In this document: positions 16,833-23,019 of the stretch, one piece after another
How positions within the stretch are numbered: the stretch's first letter is position 1
How the letters are laid out: every line of letters starts with the position of its first letter
Source of the DNA: an uncultured Actinoplanes sp.
GTDB lineage: Bacteria; Actinomycetota; Actinomycetes; Mycobacteriales; Micromonosporaceae
NCBI RefSeq assembly: GCF_934643405.1
Contig: NZ_CAKUCL010000101.1
Location: 1-23,019, forward strand
Reading direction: 5' to 3'
Length of the DNA stretch: 23,019 nucleotides
Program-made: the position numbers and the translations under genes
Notes under the pieces: model-generated
What the model was told of the DNA's origin: nothing
Seen by the model: only the letters and a program-made list of their open reading frames with translations
The model's database searches: none

Positions 16833-18410
16833 GTGACTACGGCCGCGACAGCTGAGGCAGAGCGCATCCCCGAACCGCCCGCGGAATCTCAGCCCGCCAC
16901 CTCCCCCGGCGTGCCCGAGATCGTCCGGCGGCGGCTCAAGACGCTCGACAACTGGCTGAACCCGCACTCGTGGATCGTCACCGCGGTGATCACGGCGATC
17001 GCGGCCATCCTGCGGCTGCAGGACCTCGGCCAGCCCAAGGGCTACATCTTCGACGAGGTGTACTACCCGACCGACGCCTGGGACATGCTGTCGCACGCGG
17101 TCGAATGGGACGAGAAGACCAACGGCCCCGCGTACGTCGTACACCCGCCCCTGGGCAAATGGCTGATCGCCGTCGGCGAGTACTTCTGGGGCAACAACGA
17201 GATCGGCTGGCGGGTCCCCACCGCGGTGGCCGGCATCCTCATGATCGTCATCCTGATCCGGGTGGCGTACCGGCTGTTCCACTCGGTGCTGCTCGCGGGC
17301 ATGGCCGGGCTGCTGATGGCGCTCGACGGCTTCCAGCTGGTCCTGTCGCGCACGTCCCTGCTGGACATCTTCCTGGGCCTGTTCGTGCTGGCCACGTTCG
17401 CCGCGCTGGTCCTGGACCGGGACCACTACCGGCGCAAGCTCCTGCACGCCCTGGAGAACGGCTACGACCCCAGCCGTACGCCGGAGATCCCCCGCATCGT
17501 GCCGTGGTGGCTGCTCGCCGGCGGGGTGCTGTTCGGGCTCGCCTGCGGCGTCAAGTGGAGCGCGCTGTTCTTCCTGCCGTTCTTCGGCGTCATGGTGATC
17601 GTCTGGCGGGTCCAGGCGCGTCGGTCGGCCGGCATCCGCGGGCCGTTCCTGGCCGGCATCCTCGGCGACCTGGGCTGGTCGATCGTCAGCTTCGCCCTGA
17701 GCGTCATCTTCTACCTCGCCACCTGGACCGGCTGGTTCGTCACGAACGACGGGTACTTCCGGCACTACCGCGAGGCGAACGGGCTGAGCGAGCCGCCGGT
17801 GCTGGGCGCGCTGCTCAACCTGTGGCACTACCACCACGAGGCGTACAACTTCCACAGCGGCCTCACCGAACGGCACGTCTACCAGTCCTGGCCGTGGCAG
17901 TGGCTGCTGCTGGGCCGGCCGGTCGCCTTCTACTGGAGCAACACCGGCAGCTGCGGCGCGCCCAGCTGCGCCCGGGAGATCTTGCTGCTCGGCACGCCGG
18001 TGCTCTGGTGGTCGTTCATCCCGGCGCTGGCGGCGCTGGTGTGGTTCGGCATCGCCCGGCGTGACTGGCGGGCGTACGCGATCGGCACCGGCGTGACGGC
18101 CGGGCTGCTGCCGTGGTTCTACTACGCGGTCAAGGACGGCCGCACGATGTTCTCGTTCTACGCGCTGCCCGCGCTGCCGTTCCTGATCCTCGCGGTGGTA
18201 TACGTGCTCGGCGCGATCATGACACCCGCGGACGGCGTGGCGGCCGGGACCAGACGCACCGACCGGCAGCTCATCGGCATGATCATCGCCACCGCGTACG
18301 TAGTCCTGGTGGCGGTCTGCTTCGCGTACTTCCACCCGATCTTCATCGGCAAGCTCATCCCGTACCAGGACTGGTCCGCCCGGATGTGGCTCGGCGGCCG
18401 CTGGATATAG
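16833..18410 (+). CDS. pmt: Dolichyl/polyprenyl-phosphate-mannose protein O-mannosyltransferase
   Basis: GT39 membrane enzyme that transfers mannose from polyprenyl-phosphate mannose to Ser/Thr of proteins leaving through Sec. The 525-aa protein has a roughly 45-residue cytoplasmic start, then about ten membrane spans. The first outside loop carries the Asp-Glu motif GYIFDEVYYPTDAWDM (D74, E75), which is essential in the family. VHPPLGKW and LSRTSLLDIFLGLFVL follow, and the conserved C-terminal half includes LGTPVLWW and YALPALPFL. GTG 16833 fits a leaderless start. Its partner, polyprenyl-phosphate-mannose synthase, is not in the window. Divergence from rsmI is conserved with mycobacteria. 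Confidence 0.95.
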   Translation: MTTAATAEAERIPEPPAESQPATSPGVPEIVRRRLKTLDNWLNPHSWIVTAVITAIAAILRLQDLGQPKGYIFDEVYYPTDAWDMLSHAVEWDEKTNGPAYVVHPPLGKWLIAVGEYFWGNNEIGWRVPTAVAGILMIVILIRVAYRLFHSVLLAGMAGLLMALDGFQLVLSRTSLLDIFLGLFVLATFAALVLDRDHYRRKLLHALENGYDPSRTPEIPRIVPWWLLAGGVLFGLACGVKWSALFFLPFFGVMVIVWRVQARRSAGIRGPFLAGILGDLGWSIVSFALSVIFYLATWTGWFVTNDGYFRHYREANGLSEPPVLGALLNLWHYHHEAYNFHSGLTERHVYQSWPWQWLLLGRPVAFYWSNTGSCGAPSCAREILLLGTPVLWWSFIPALAALVWFGIARRDWRAYAIGTGVTAGLLPWFYYAVKDGRTMFSFYALPALPFLILAVVYVLGAIMTPADGVAAGTRRTDRQLIGMIIATAYVVLVAVCFAYFHPIFIGKLIPYQDWSARMWLGGRWI

Positions 18411-18422
18411 CAGGCGCGACAC

Positions 18423-18457
18423 CCGGATCCGGCTGCTGATTTATCGGCTTGGCCGAT
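18423..18457 (+). terminator. Two hairpins after the mannosyltransferase gene
   Basis: CCGGATCCGG (18423-18432) is a perfect palindrome. ATCGGC-TTG-GCCGAT (18443-18457) forms a 6-bp stem with a 3-nt loop. They occupy the 73-nt gap before the acetyltransferase gene. There is no T-tract, so a terminator is plausible but unproven; regulation of the next gene is the alternative. Confidence 0.4.
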
Positions 18458-18483
18458 CGGCATGGCTGCCGCACCATGTCCGC

Positions 18484-18972
18484 ATGCGACTCGCGGAAGT
18501 GACCGAGGACAATTTCCCGACGGCGATCGCCCTCTCCGTCCGGCCGGATCAGCAGGACCTGGTCGCGCCGGTGGTGAAGTCGCTGGCCGAGGCGTGGCTG
18601 CACCGGCGCCACGCGTGGCCACGGGTGGTCTACGACGGCGACGAGCTGGTCGGTTTCGTGATGGCGTTCCTCGACGTGGCATGGCCCGGCAGCGGCGACC
18701 TGCGCAGCGGTCTGTGGCGGCTCAACATCGCCGCCGACCGGCAGGGCCGCGGCTACGGGAGGTTCGCCGTCGAGGCGGTCTGCGCCGAGCTGCGCACGCG
18801 AGGCGCCGGGCAGGCGTACGTCACGTTCGAGGGCCGCGACGGCGGGCCGCAACCGTTCTACGAGAAGCTTGGCTTCCGCCTGACCGGGGAGGAACTGGAG
18901 GGCCAGGCCGTCGCCGTGCGCGACCTGCACGTCGTCGCGAGCGAGCCGCACCGCGGATCGGGTTTGGGCTAA
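18484..18972 (+). CDS. GNAT-family N-acetyltransferase (polyamine acetyltransferase-like)
   Basis: Transfers an acetyl group from acetyl-CoA to an amine. The 162-aa protein has the full GNAT core: LVGFVMAFLD (strand 4), LWRLNIAADRQGRGYGRFAV with the acetyl-CoA loop RQGRGYG (86-92), then QAYVTFEG and PFYEKLGF (124-131). The LWRL...YG and LTGEELEG segments resemble BltD-type spermidine acetyltransferases, but the substrate cannot be assigned. ATG 18484 has no SD; an overlapping ATG at 18476 is out of frame. Hairpins lie upstream. The following GAF-sensor gene has its own likely promoter. Confidence 0.88.
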   Translation: MRLAEVTEDNFPTAIALSVRPDQQDLVAPVVKSLAEAWLHRRHAWPRVVYDGDELVGFVMAFLDVAWPGSGDLRSGLWRLNIAADRQGRGYGRFAVEAVCAELRTRGAGQAYVTFEGRDGGPQPFYEKLGFRLTGEELEGQAVAVRDLHVVASEPHRGSGLG

Positions 18973-18991
18973 CCGCGAGAATTGCTACTTT
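18964..18991 (+). promoter_or_regulatory. Candidate promoter of the GAF sensor gene
   Basis: TTGGGC (18964-18969) and TACTTT (18986-18991) with a 16-bp spacer precede the gene, giving a leader of about 25-30 nt that contains GGAGGTG. The -35 lies in the last codons of the acetyltransferase gene. Confidence 0.4.
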
Positions 18992-19024
18992 TGGGTGGTA
19001 TCTCTGGAGCCGGAGGTGCCACCC

Positions 19025-20263
19025 ATGAAAGCTCCCGTGCCCGACAACGAAACGGACCGGCTCGCCGCGCTCTACGCCCTCGACATCCTGGACACCGCAC
19101 CGGAGCAGGACTTCGACGACATCGTGTCGCTCGCCTCGAAGGTGTGCGGGACGCCCATGTCCCTGGTCAGCCTCATCGACACCGATCGGCAGTGGTTCAA
19201 GGCCCGGCTCGGCACCGATCTCACCGAGACCTCGCGTGAGCTGTCCTTCTGCGCGCACGCCATCCTCGGGAGGGACCTGCTGGTCGTGCCGGACGCGCGC
19301 AAGGACACCCGCTTCCAGGACAACCCGCTGGTGGACACGAGCGGCGGGATCCGCTTCTACGCCGGAGCGCCGCTGATCACCACCGACGGGTTCGCGCTCG
19401 GTGCCCTCTGCGTGGTGGACAAGCAGCCCCGCAAGCTCGGCGTCGAGCAGCTCCAGGCCCTGCGCGCGCTGGCCCGGCAGGTCACCGCCCAGATGGAGCT
19501 GCGCCGGCACGCCGTCGCGCTGGCCAACACCACGGCCCGGCTGCAGGAGCTGGAACGCCGCAAGGACGACCTGGCGGCGCTGGTCGGCGGTGACCTCCGG
19601 GCGCCACTGCGGCTGGTCACGGCGTACCTGGAGAAGCTCGGCACCACCGGTTGCCAGGACGCGGAGATGGCCGGCCTGGTCGGCCGGGCGGCCGCCGGGC
19701 ACATCCGCGGCTTCCTCGACCTCATGCACCACCTGACCACCATGGCCGAGGCCGGGTTCGGCGGCGAGGGCCTGCACATGCGGCAGATCGACCTCACCCG
19801 GATCACCCGGCGCGCGGTGGAGGCGGTGCGGCCGATCGCGGCGAGCAAGCAGATCTGGATCCTCAACCAGGCCGGCGGTCCCGCGCTGCCGATCATCGCC
19901 GACCCGGTACGGCTCGAGCAGGTCCTGACGCATCTGCTGTTCGCCGCCGTGAAGTACACGCCGTCCGGCGGCCGGGTGCGGGTCGGCACCGAGATCGAGT
20001 CCGGCCCGGCCGTGCGGCTGGACGACATGGATCTTCCCGACGGGATGCGGCCCGACCTGTTCCCGCATCTGTACTACGGAACGATCGCGAACCCCTCGAC
20101 CGTTCCGGGACCGGACCGGGGACTCGCCGTGGCGAAGAAGATCCTGGACGCGCACCACGCGACGGTGGCGCTGTCCGACCGGCCGGGGGACGGGACCTCG
20201 CTGCACGTGGTGTTCCCGTTCGCCGCCGCGGAGGGCATGGCCGAGGACCTGATCGCCGTCTAG
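19025..20263 (+). CDS. GAF-domain sensor with degenerate histidine-kinase module
   Basis: A 412-aa soluble protein. A GAF domain spans about 20-160 (LDILDTAPEQDFDDI, SFCAHAI, RFYAGAPLITTDGFALGALC). A DHp-like helix pair covers 178-240 and an ATPase-like fold 255-400. The kinase marks are broken. The H-box reads LVGGDLRAPL (186-195), with Gly where the phosphorylated His belongs. The N-box reads THLLFAAVKYTP, with Ala at the Mg-binding Asn. The DxGxG box is replaced by DDMDLPDG. GPDRGLAVAKKIL keeps part of the G2 helix. It is therefore unlikely to autophosphorylate and may be a ligand-controlled partner protein. ATG 19025 has GGAGGTG 7 nt upstream. It converges with the polysaccharide gene across a strong hairpin. 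Confidence 0.88.
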   Translation: MKAPVPDNETDRLAALYALDILDTAPEQDFDDIVSLASKVCGTPMSLVSLIDTDRQWFKARLGTDLTETSRELSFCAHAILGRDLLVVPDARKDTRFQDNPLVDTSGGIRFYAGAPLITTDGFALGALCVVDKQPRKLGVEQLQALRALARQVTAQMELRRHAVALANTTARLQELERRKDDLAALVGGDLRAPLRLVTAYLEKLGTTGCQDAEMAGLVGRAAAGHIRGFLDLMHHLTTMAEAGFGGEGLHMRQIDLTRITRRAVEAVRPIAASKQIWILNQAGGPALPIIADPVRLEQVLTHLLFAAVKYTPSGGRVRVGTEIESGPAVRLDDMDLPDGMRPDLFPHLYYGTIANPSTVPGPDRGLAVAKKILDAHHATVALSDRPGDGTSLHVVFPFAAAEGMAEDLIAV

Positions 20264-20271
20264 GACTCTGA

Positions 20272-20306
20272 CCGGCCCCGCCCGGCTGCAGTTCGGGCGG
20301 GGCCGG
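20272..20306. terminator. Strong bidirectional hairpin
   Basis: CCGGCCCCGCCCG (20272-20284) and CGGGCGGGGCCGG (20294-20306) are perfect 13-bp arms around the 9-nt loop GCTGCAGTT. It lies between the stops of two converging genes and reads the same from both sides. No T-tract, as is common in high-GC actinobacteria. Confidence 0.85.
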
Positions 20307-20312
20307 CCGAGC

Positions 20313-22715
20313 TCACCCGGTGCGGACCGGGCCGGAGCCGCCACCCGGGGGCGAGCCGGCTGACGGAAGGTCCTCGGGGCCCATGCCCGCCGGGGACTGC
20401 GCGGGCACCGGCGGGGCGACCGCACGTCCGGTGGCGCGGTCCTCGTCGCGCGTTCTCTGGCCGAGCGTCGGCGGCCACGTGTCCACCTCGGGCGCGACCC
20501 TGCCGATCGGCTCCAGGTCGGTGGTGCCGGGACGCGGCGCCAGACCGGCCCGGTGCAGCTTGTGCCAGCGCAACCGGCCACCGGTCAGCGCGGTCGTCGC
20601 CGACTGGATCATCACCAGGTACATCAGCTGCCGGTAGGCGAACTGCTGCAACGGCAGGCGCCACAACGGTTTCAGCGACTCCCGGTCGAACCGGAACGCG
20701 ACGGCCGCGGTGAACAGCTGCAGGGCCAGCATGCCGATCCACGCCGTGACCGTTTCCTGAAGCTGCCAGAAGACCAGCCCGTACACAAGCATGATGTCGA
20801 CGACCGGCGCCAGCATCGGCAAAGCCACCCCGAACAGGGCCAGGAACGGCAGCCCCACCCGGCCGAAGCGACCCGACGGACCGGAGTCGAACAGCGCCCG
20901 GCGGTGCTTCCACATCGCCTGCATGGTCCCGTAACTCCACCGGTACCGCTGCCGGTACAGCTGCTCCAATGTGGCCGGTGCCTCGGTCCAGGCCCGGGCC
21001 CGCTCCTCGTAGACGACCTTCCACCCGGCCCGGCACAACGCCATCGTGACGTCGGTGTCCTCGGCCAGCGTCTCGTCGCTGATCCCGCCCACCTCGGCGA
21101 GGGCCTGCCGGCGGAACGCGCCGATCGCGCCCGGCACGGTCGGCATGCAGCCCAGGATCTCGTACAGCCGGCGGTCCAGGTTGAACCCGATCACGTACTC
21201 GATGTGCTGCCAGGCCGCGACCATCCGCTCCCGGTTGCCGACCTTGACGTTGCCGGCGATCGCACCCACCCGCGGATCGGCGAACGGCTGCACCAGCATC
21301 CGGATCGAGTCCTTCTCGAAGATGGTGTCGCCGTCGACGGTCACGATCAGATCGTGGCGGGCCAGCGCGATGCCGGTGTTCAACGCGTTCGCCTTGCCGC
21401 CGTTGGGTACGCGCACGACCCGCACGTTGGGCAGCCCCATCCGTTCCACCAGCGCCGCCGTGCCATCGGTGGAACCGTCGTCGACCACCACCACCTCGAT
21501 CGCCGGGTAATCACCGCCGGCCAGCGAACGGACCGCGGCCTCGATGCCCTCCTTCTCGTTGTAGGCGGGCACGATCACCGACACGGGTTCGACCACCGGC
21601 GGGCCCCAGCTCCAGCCGGGCTTGCGGCGCTGCCGGGCATGCCGGGTGGCGAGCAGCAGCAGCAGCGCGGTGCGCCCGATGGTCAGCAACCCCACGATCA
21701 GGAAGAGGCCGGCGATGAACCAGACGAGCCCGTCGGCGACGCGTACGGTCCAGATCACCGCGCTGCCGCGCCAGATGTCGCTGGCGGCAGCCGGGGGGTT
21801 CTCCGGCAATTGCGGTACGGCCGTGCCGCTCGCCTCGTTGCTGCGTCTGATGCCCTCGTTCAGGCCCTCGGTGACGGTCGTGAAGCGGTAACCACGCGCC
21901 TTCATCTGCGGGATGAACCGCTCCAGCGCGGCGACGGTCTGCGCGCGATCGCCGCCGGCGTCGTGGAAGAGGACGATCGCCGCTTCGTCGCCCTTCGGCG
22001 TGGCGTTCCGGATGATCCGGTCGACACCGGGCCGCTGCCAGTCCTCGCTGTCGGTGTCGTTCACGACGACCAGGTAGCCCTGCCGGCCCGCGTCCTTGAC
22101 CAGGTTCCAGTTCGTCTCGTCGATCGCGGAGGTCTTCGACGAGTACGGGAACCGGGCCAGGTTGGTGTGCACGCCGGTGGCCCGGGCGAGGACGACCTGC
22201 GTCTGGGACAGCTCGAGGGTGCGGCGCCACGCGGCGATCCGTTGCAGGTTCGGGTGGGTGAACGTGTGCAGGCCCAGCTCGTTGCCGTCGTCGGTGATCC
22301 GCTTGGTGAGCGCGGGATGACGGGCCACCTCGGAACCGACGACGAAGAAGGTGCCGTGCGCGTCGTACCGGTCCAGGACATCGAGGATCTTCGGGGTCCA
22401 GATGGGATCCGGGCCGTCGTCGAAGGTCAGGGCGATCGTCTTGGGCGGCATGCGGCTGGTGCTCTCGTGGCCGCCGGTGGTGTTGACGACCGGGCCGCCG
22501 TGCAGGATCGCGGCGGGGACGTTGGTCTGGTCGCCCACCTCGGAGTCCTTGTGGTCGCTGGTGAACTCCGAGTTGATGTACGCCTGGACCACCAGGACGC
22601 CGACGAAGACGACCAGGAGGAGCAGGCCGAGCAGGACCCTGGGCCGGGGGAGGAGGCGCCGGCGGACCGAGCCGCGGGGGCGGCCTCTCGGCGGCTTCTG
22701 GTGGGTGGCAGTCAC
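20313..22715 (-). CDS. Bifunctional polysaccharide deacetylase / family-2 glycosyltransferase (MatB-like)
   Basis: An 800-aa membrane protein. A basic cytoplasmic start leads to span 1 (27-45). Outside is a NodB deacetylase domain (about 90-290) with TFDDGPDP (97-104; D99, D100), metal ligands H150 and H154 (HTFTH), RFPY (188-191) and LFHD (249-252). A span at 330-357 leads to a cytoplasmic GT2 domain with VDDGSTDGT (411-419), DGD (461-463), AEDTD (551-555) and QRYRW (589-593). Further spans lie near 620-710, then a Pro-rich tail. The processive GT2 marks plus deacetylase match MatB of Streptomyces, which makes a poly-GlcNAc aggregation polymer; the product here is inferred. GTG 22715 has GAGG 7 nt upstream. 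Confidence 0.93.
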   Translation of the reverse strand: MTATHQKPPRGRPRGSVRRRLLPRPRVLLGLLLLVVFVGVLVVQAYINSEFTSDHKDSEVGDQTNVPAAILHGGPVVNTTGGHESTSRMPPKTIALTFDDGPDPIWTPKILDVLDRYDAHGTFFVVGSEVARHPALTKRITDDGNELGLHTFTHPNLQRIAAWRRTLELSQTQVVLARATGVHTNLARFPYSSKTSAIDETNWNLVKDAGRQGYLVVVNDTDSEDWQRPGVDRIIRNATPKGDEAAIVLFHDAGGDRAQTVAALERFIPQMKARGYRFTTVTEGLNEGIRRSNEASGTAVPQLPENPPAAASDIWRGSAVIWTVRVADGLVWFIAGLFLIVGLLTIGRTALLLLLATRHARQRRKPGWSWGPPVVEPVSVIVPAYNEKEGIEAAVRSLAGGDYPAIEVVVVDDGSTDGTAALVERMGLPNVRVVRVPNGGKANALNTGIALARHDLIVTVDGDTIFEKDSIRMLVQPFADPRVGAIAGNVKVGNRERMVAAWQHIEYVIGFNLDRRLYEILGCMPTVPGAIGAFRRQALAEVGGISDETLAEDTDVTMALCRAGWKVVYEERARAWTEAPATLEQLYRQRYRWSYGTMQAMWKHRRALFDSGPSGRFGRVGLPFLALFGVALPMLAPVVDIMLVYGLVFWQLQETVTAWIGMLALQLFTAAVAFRFDRESLKPLWRLPLQQFAYRQLMYLVMIQSATTALTGGRLRWHKLHRAGLAPRPGTTDLEPIGRVAPEVDTWPPTLGQRTRDEDRATGRAVAPPVPAQSPAGMGPEDLPSAGSPPGGGSGPVRTG

Positions 22716-22722
22716 CGGGCGG

Positions 22723-22732
22723 CCTCGGAGGT
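22723..22732. promoter_or_regulatory. Abutting ribosome binding sites for two divergent starts
   Basis: CCTCGGAGGT reads GGAGGT on the plus strand (22727-22732), 4 nt before GTG 22737, and GAGG on the minus strand (22726-22723), 7 nt before GTG 22715. The two mRNAs, if both exist, must overlap. Confidence 0.45.
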
Positions 22733-22736
22733 CGCC

Positions 22737-23019
22737 GTGGCGGCGTCGCTGCCGCTCCCCCGGGTGCTGCCGCCGGTCCGGCCGCTGCCGGCCGTTCCGG
22801 TGCCGCTCGTGCTGTCGCCGCCCGTTCCGGCGGCGCTGCCGCCTGAGCTTGCGCTGCTGCCCGAGCTTGCGCTGCTGCCCGAGCTTGCGCTGCCACCAGT
22901 GCCGCCGCCGCTGCCGCTCGTGCTGCCCGACCCGTCCGACGACGTCCTGTTCCGCCGCTTCCGCGAGCGGATCGAGCGCGAGCAGGGCACGCTGGCCCGG
23001 CAGAGGCCGCCGCGCCAGC
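22737..23019 (+). CDS. Partial reading frame, Pro/Leu-rich start, runs off the window
   Basis: From GTG 22737 the plus frame is open for 94 codons to the window edge. It starts MAASLPLPRVLPPVRPLPAV, then three copies of ELALLP/ELALPP, a PPPLPL stretch, and the normal-looking DPSDDVLFRRFRERIEREQ. In the last 32 codons hand-counted GC by codon position is about 81/50/100%, the coding pattern of this genome. The minus-strand frames through the same bases do not fit there. GGAGGT lies 4 nt upstream. Product not recognised. The start could instead be a GTG further in (for example in the PLVLPDPSDD stretch), which would make the repeat intergenic. Confidence 0.5.
   Translation, partial: MAASLPLPRVLPPVRPLPAVPVPLVLSPPVPAALPPELALLPELALLPELALPPVPPPLPLVLPDPSDDVLFRRFRERIEREQGTLARQRPPRQ
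22845..22898. repeat. 18-bp tandem repeat, three copies
   Basis: GAGCTTGCGCTGCTGCCC occurs at 22845-22862 and 22863-22880. A third copy at 22881-22898 ends CACCA in place of CTGCCC's last bases. The period is six codons (ELALLP) in the plus frame, so copy changes keep frame. Confidence 0.85.

Noticed and set aside
16296..18422. 708-codon minus-strand open frame opposite the mannosyltransferase
   Set aside because: Composition (Asp/Arg/His/Gln-rich) is that of an antisense shadow; the plus strand encodes a clear GT39 enzyme.
18821..20581. 586-codon minus-strand open frame opposite the GAF sensor
   Set aside because: Shadow of the sensor gene. It also runs through the 20,272-20,306 hairpin and has no ribosome binding site.
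22712..22990. Ser/Gly-rich minus-strand frame ending in a GTGA overlap with the glycosyltransferase start
   Set aside because: The overlap is attractive, but in 22,920-23,019 its codon-position GC (about 50/81/100%) is not coding-like, while the plus frame's is. It remains possible that it is the tail of an upstream gene.

Overview
The window comes from a high-GC actinomycete. Nearly every codon ends in G or C, GTG starts are common, many genes lack a clear ribosome binding site, and genes are packed with overlapping stops. The core gene set (prs, glmU, ispE, rsmA, tatD, metG, rsmI, protein O-mannosyltransferase) is the neighbourhood that mycobacteria carry around Rv1002c-Rv1018c. Protein style (DUF4383 pair, MatB-like deacetylase/glycosyltransferase fusion, GAF sensor) suggests Micromonosporaceae, for example an Actinoplanes relative. 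The family call is inference.

Left part (1-2,730, minus strand): prs and glmU (PRPP and UDP-GlcNAc supply), with a tRNA-Gln(UUG) gene just upstream of glmU. From 2,813 to about 3,614 lies a badly decayed helix-turn-helix gene. An AT-rich stretch follows, then a promoter carrying two TACG-N4-CGTA inverted repeats. This promoter drives a membrane fatty acyl desaturase and a TetR-type regulator (3,824-5,503).

Central minus-strand operon (10,180 down to 5,500): rsmA, a 25-codon small ORF, ispE, an ABC-F ATPase and two tandem DUF4383 membrane proteins. The small ORF has a near-perfect Shine-Dalgarno sequence and 4-nt start/stop overlaps with both rsmA and ispE. It is the most interesting undescribed element here.

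Middle (10,228-16,774): tatD, metG and rsmI on the minus strand alternate with single plus-strand genes of unknown function: a 141-aa protein, a 344-aa protein, and a membrane protein with a disordered repeat-bearing N-terminus. Two of these three overlap the stop of the converging housekeeping gene. No rpfB gene is present between tatD and rsmA, where mycobacteria have it.

Right part (16,833-23,019): a protein O-mannosyltransferase, a GNAT acetyltransferase, and a GAF-domain sensor whose histidine-kinase half has lost the phospho-acceptor His, the N-box Asn and the G1 glycines. A perfect 13-bp hairpin separates it from a converging gene for a fused polysaccharide deacetylase/family-2 glycosyltransferase, likely making a partly deacetylated poly-GlcNAc-type surface polymer. 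A further plus-strand reading frame with a Pro/Leu-rich repeat runs off the right edge.
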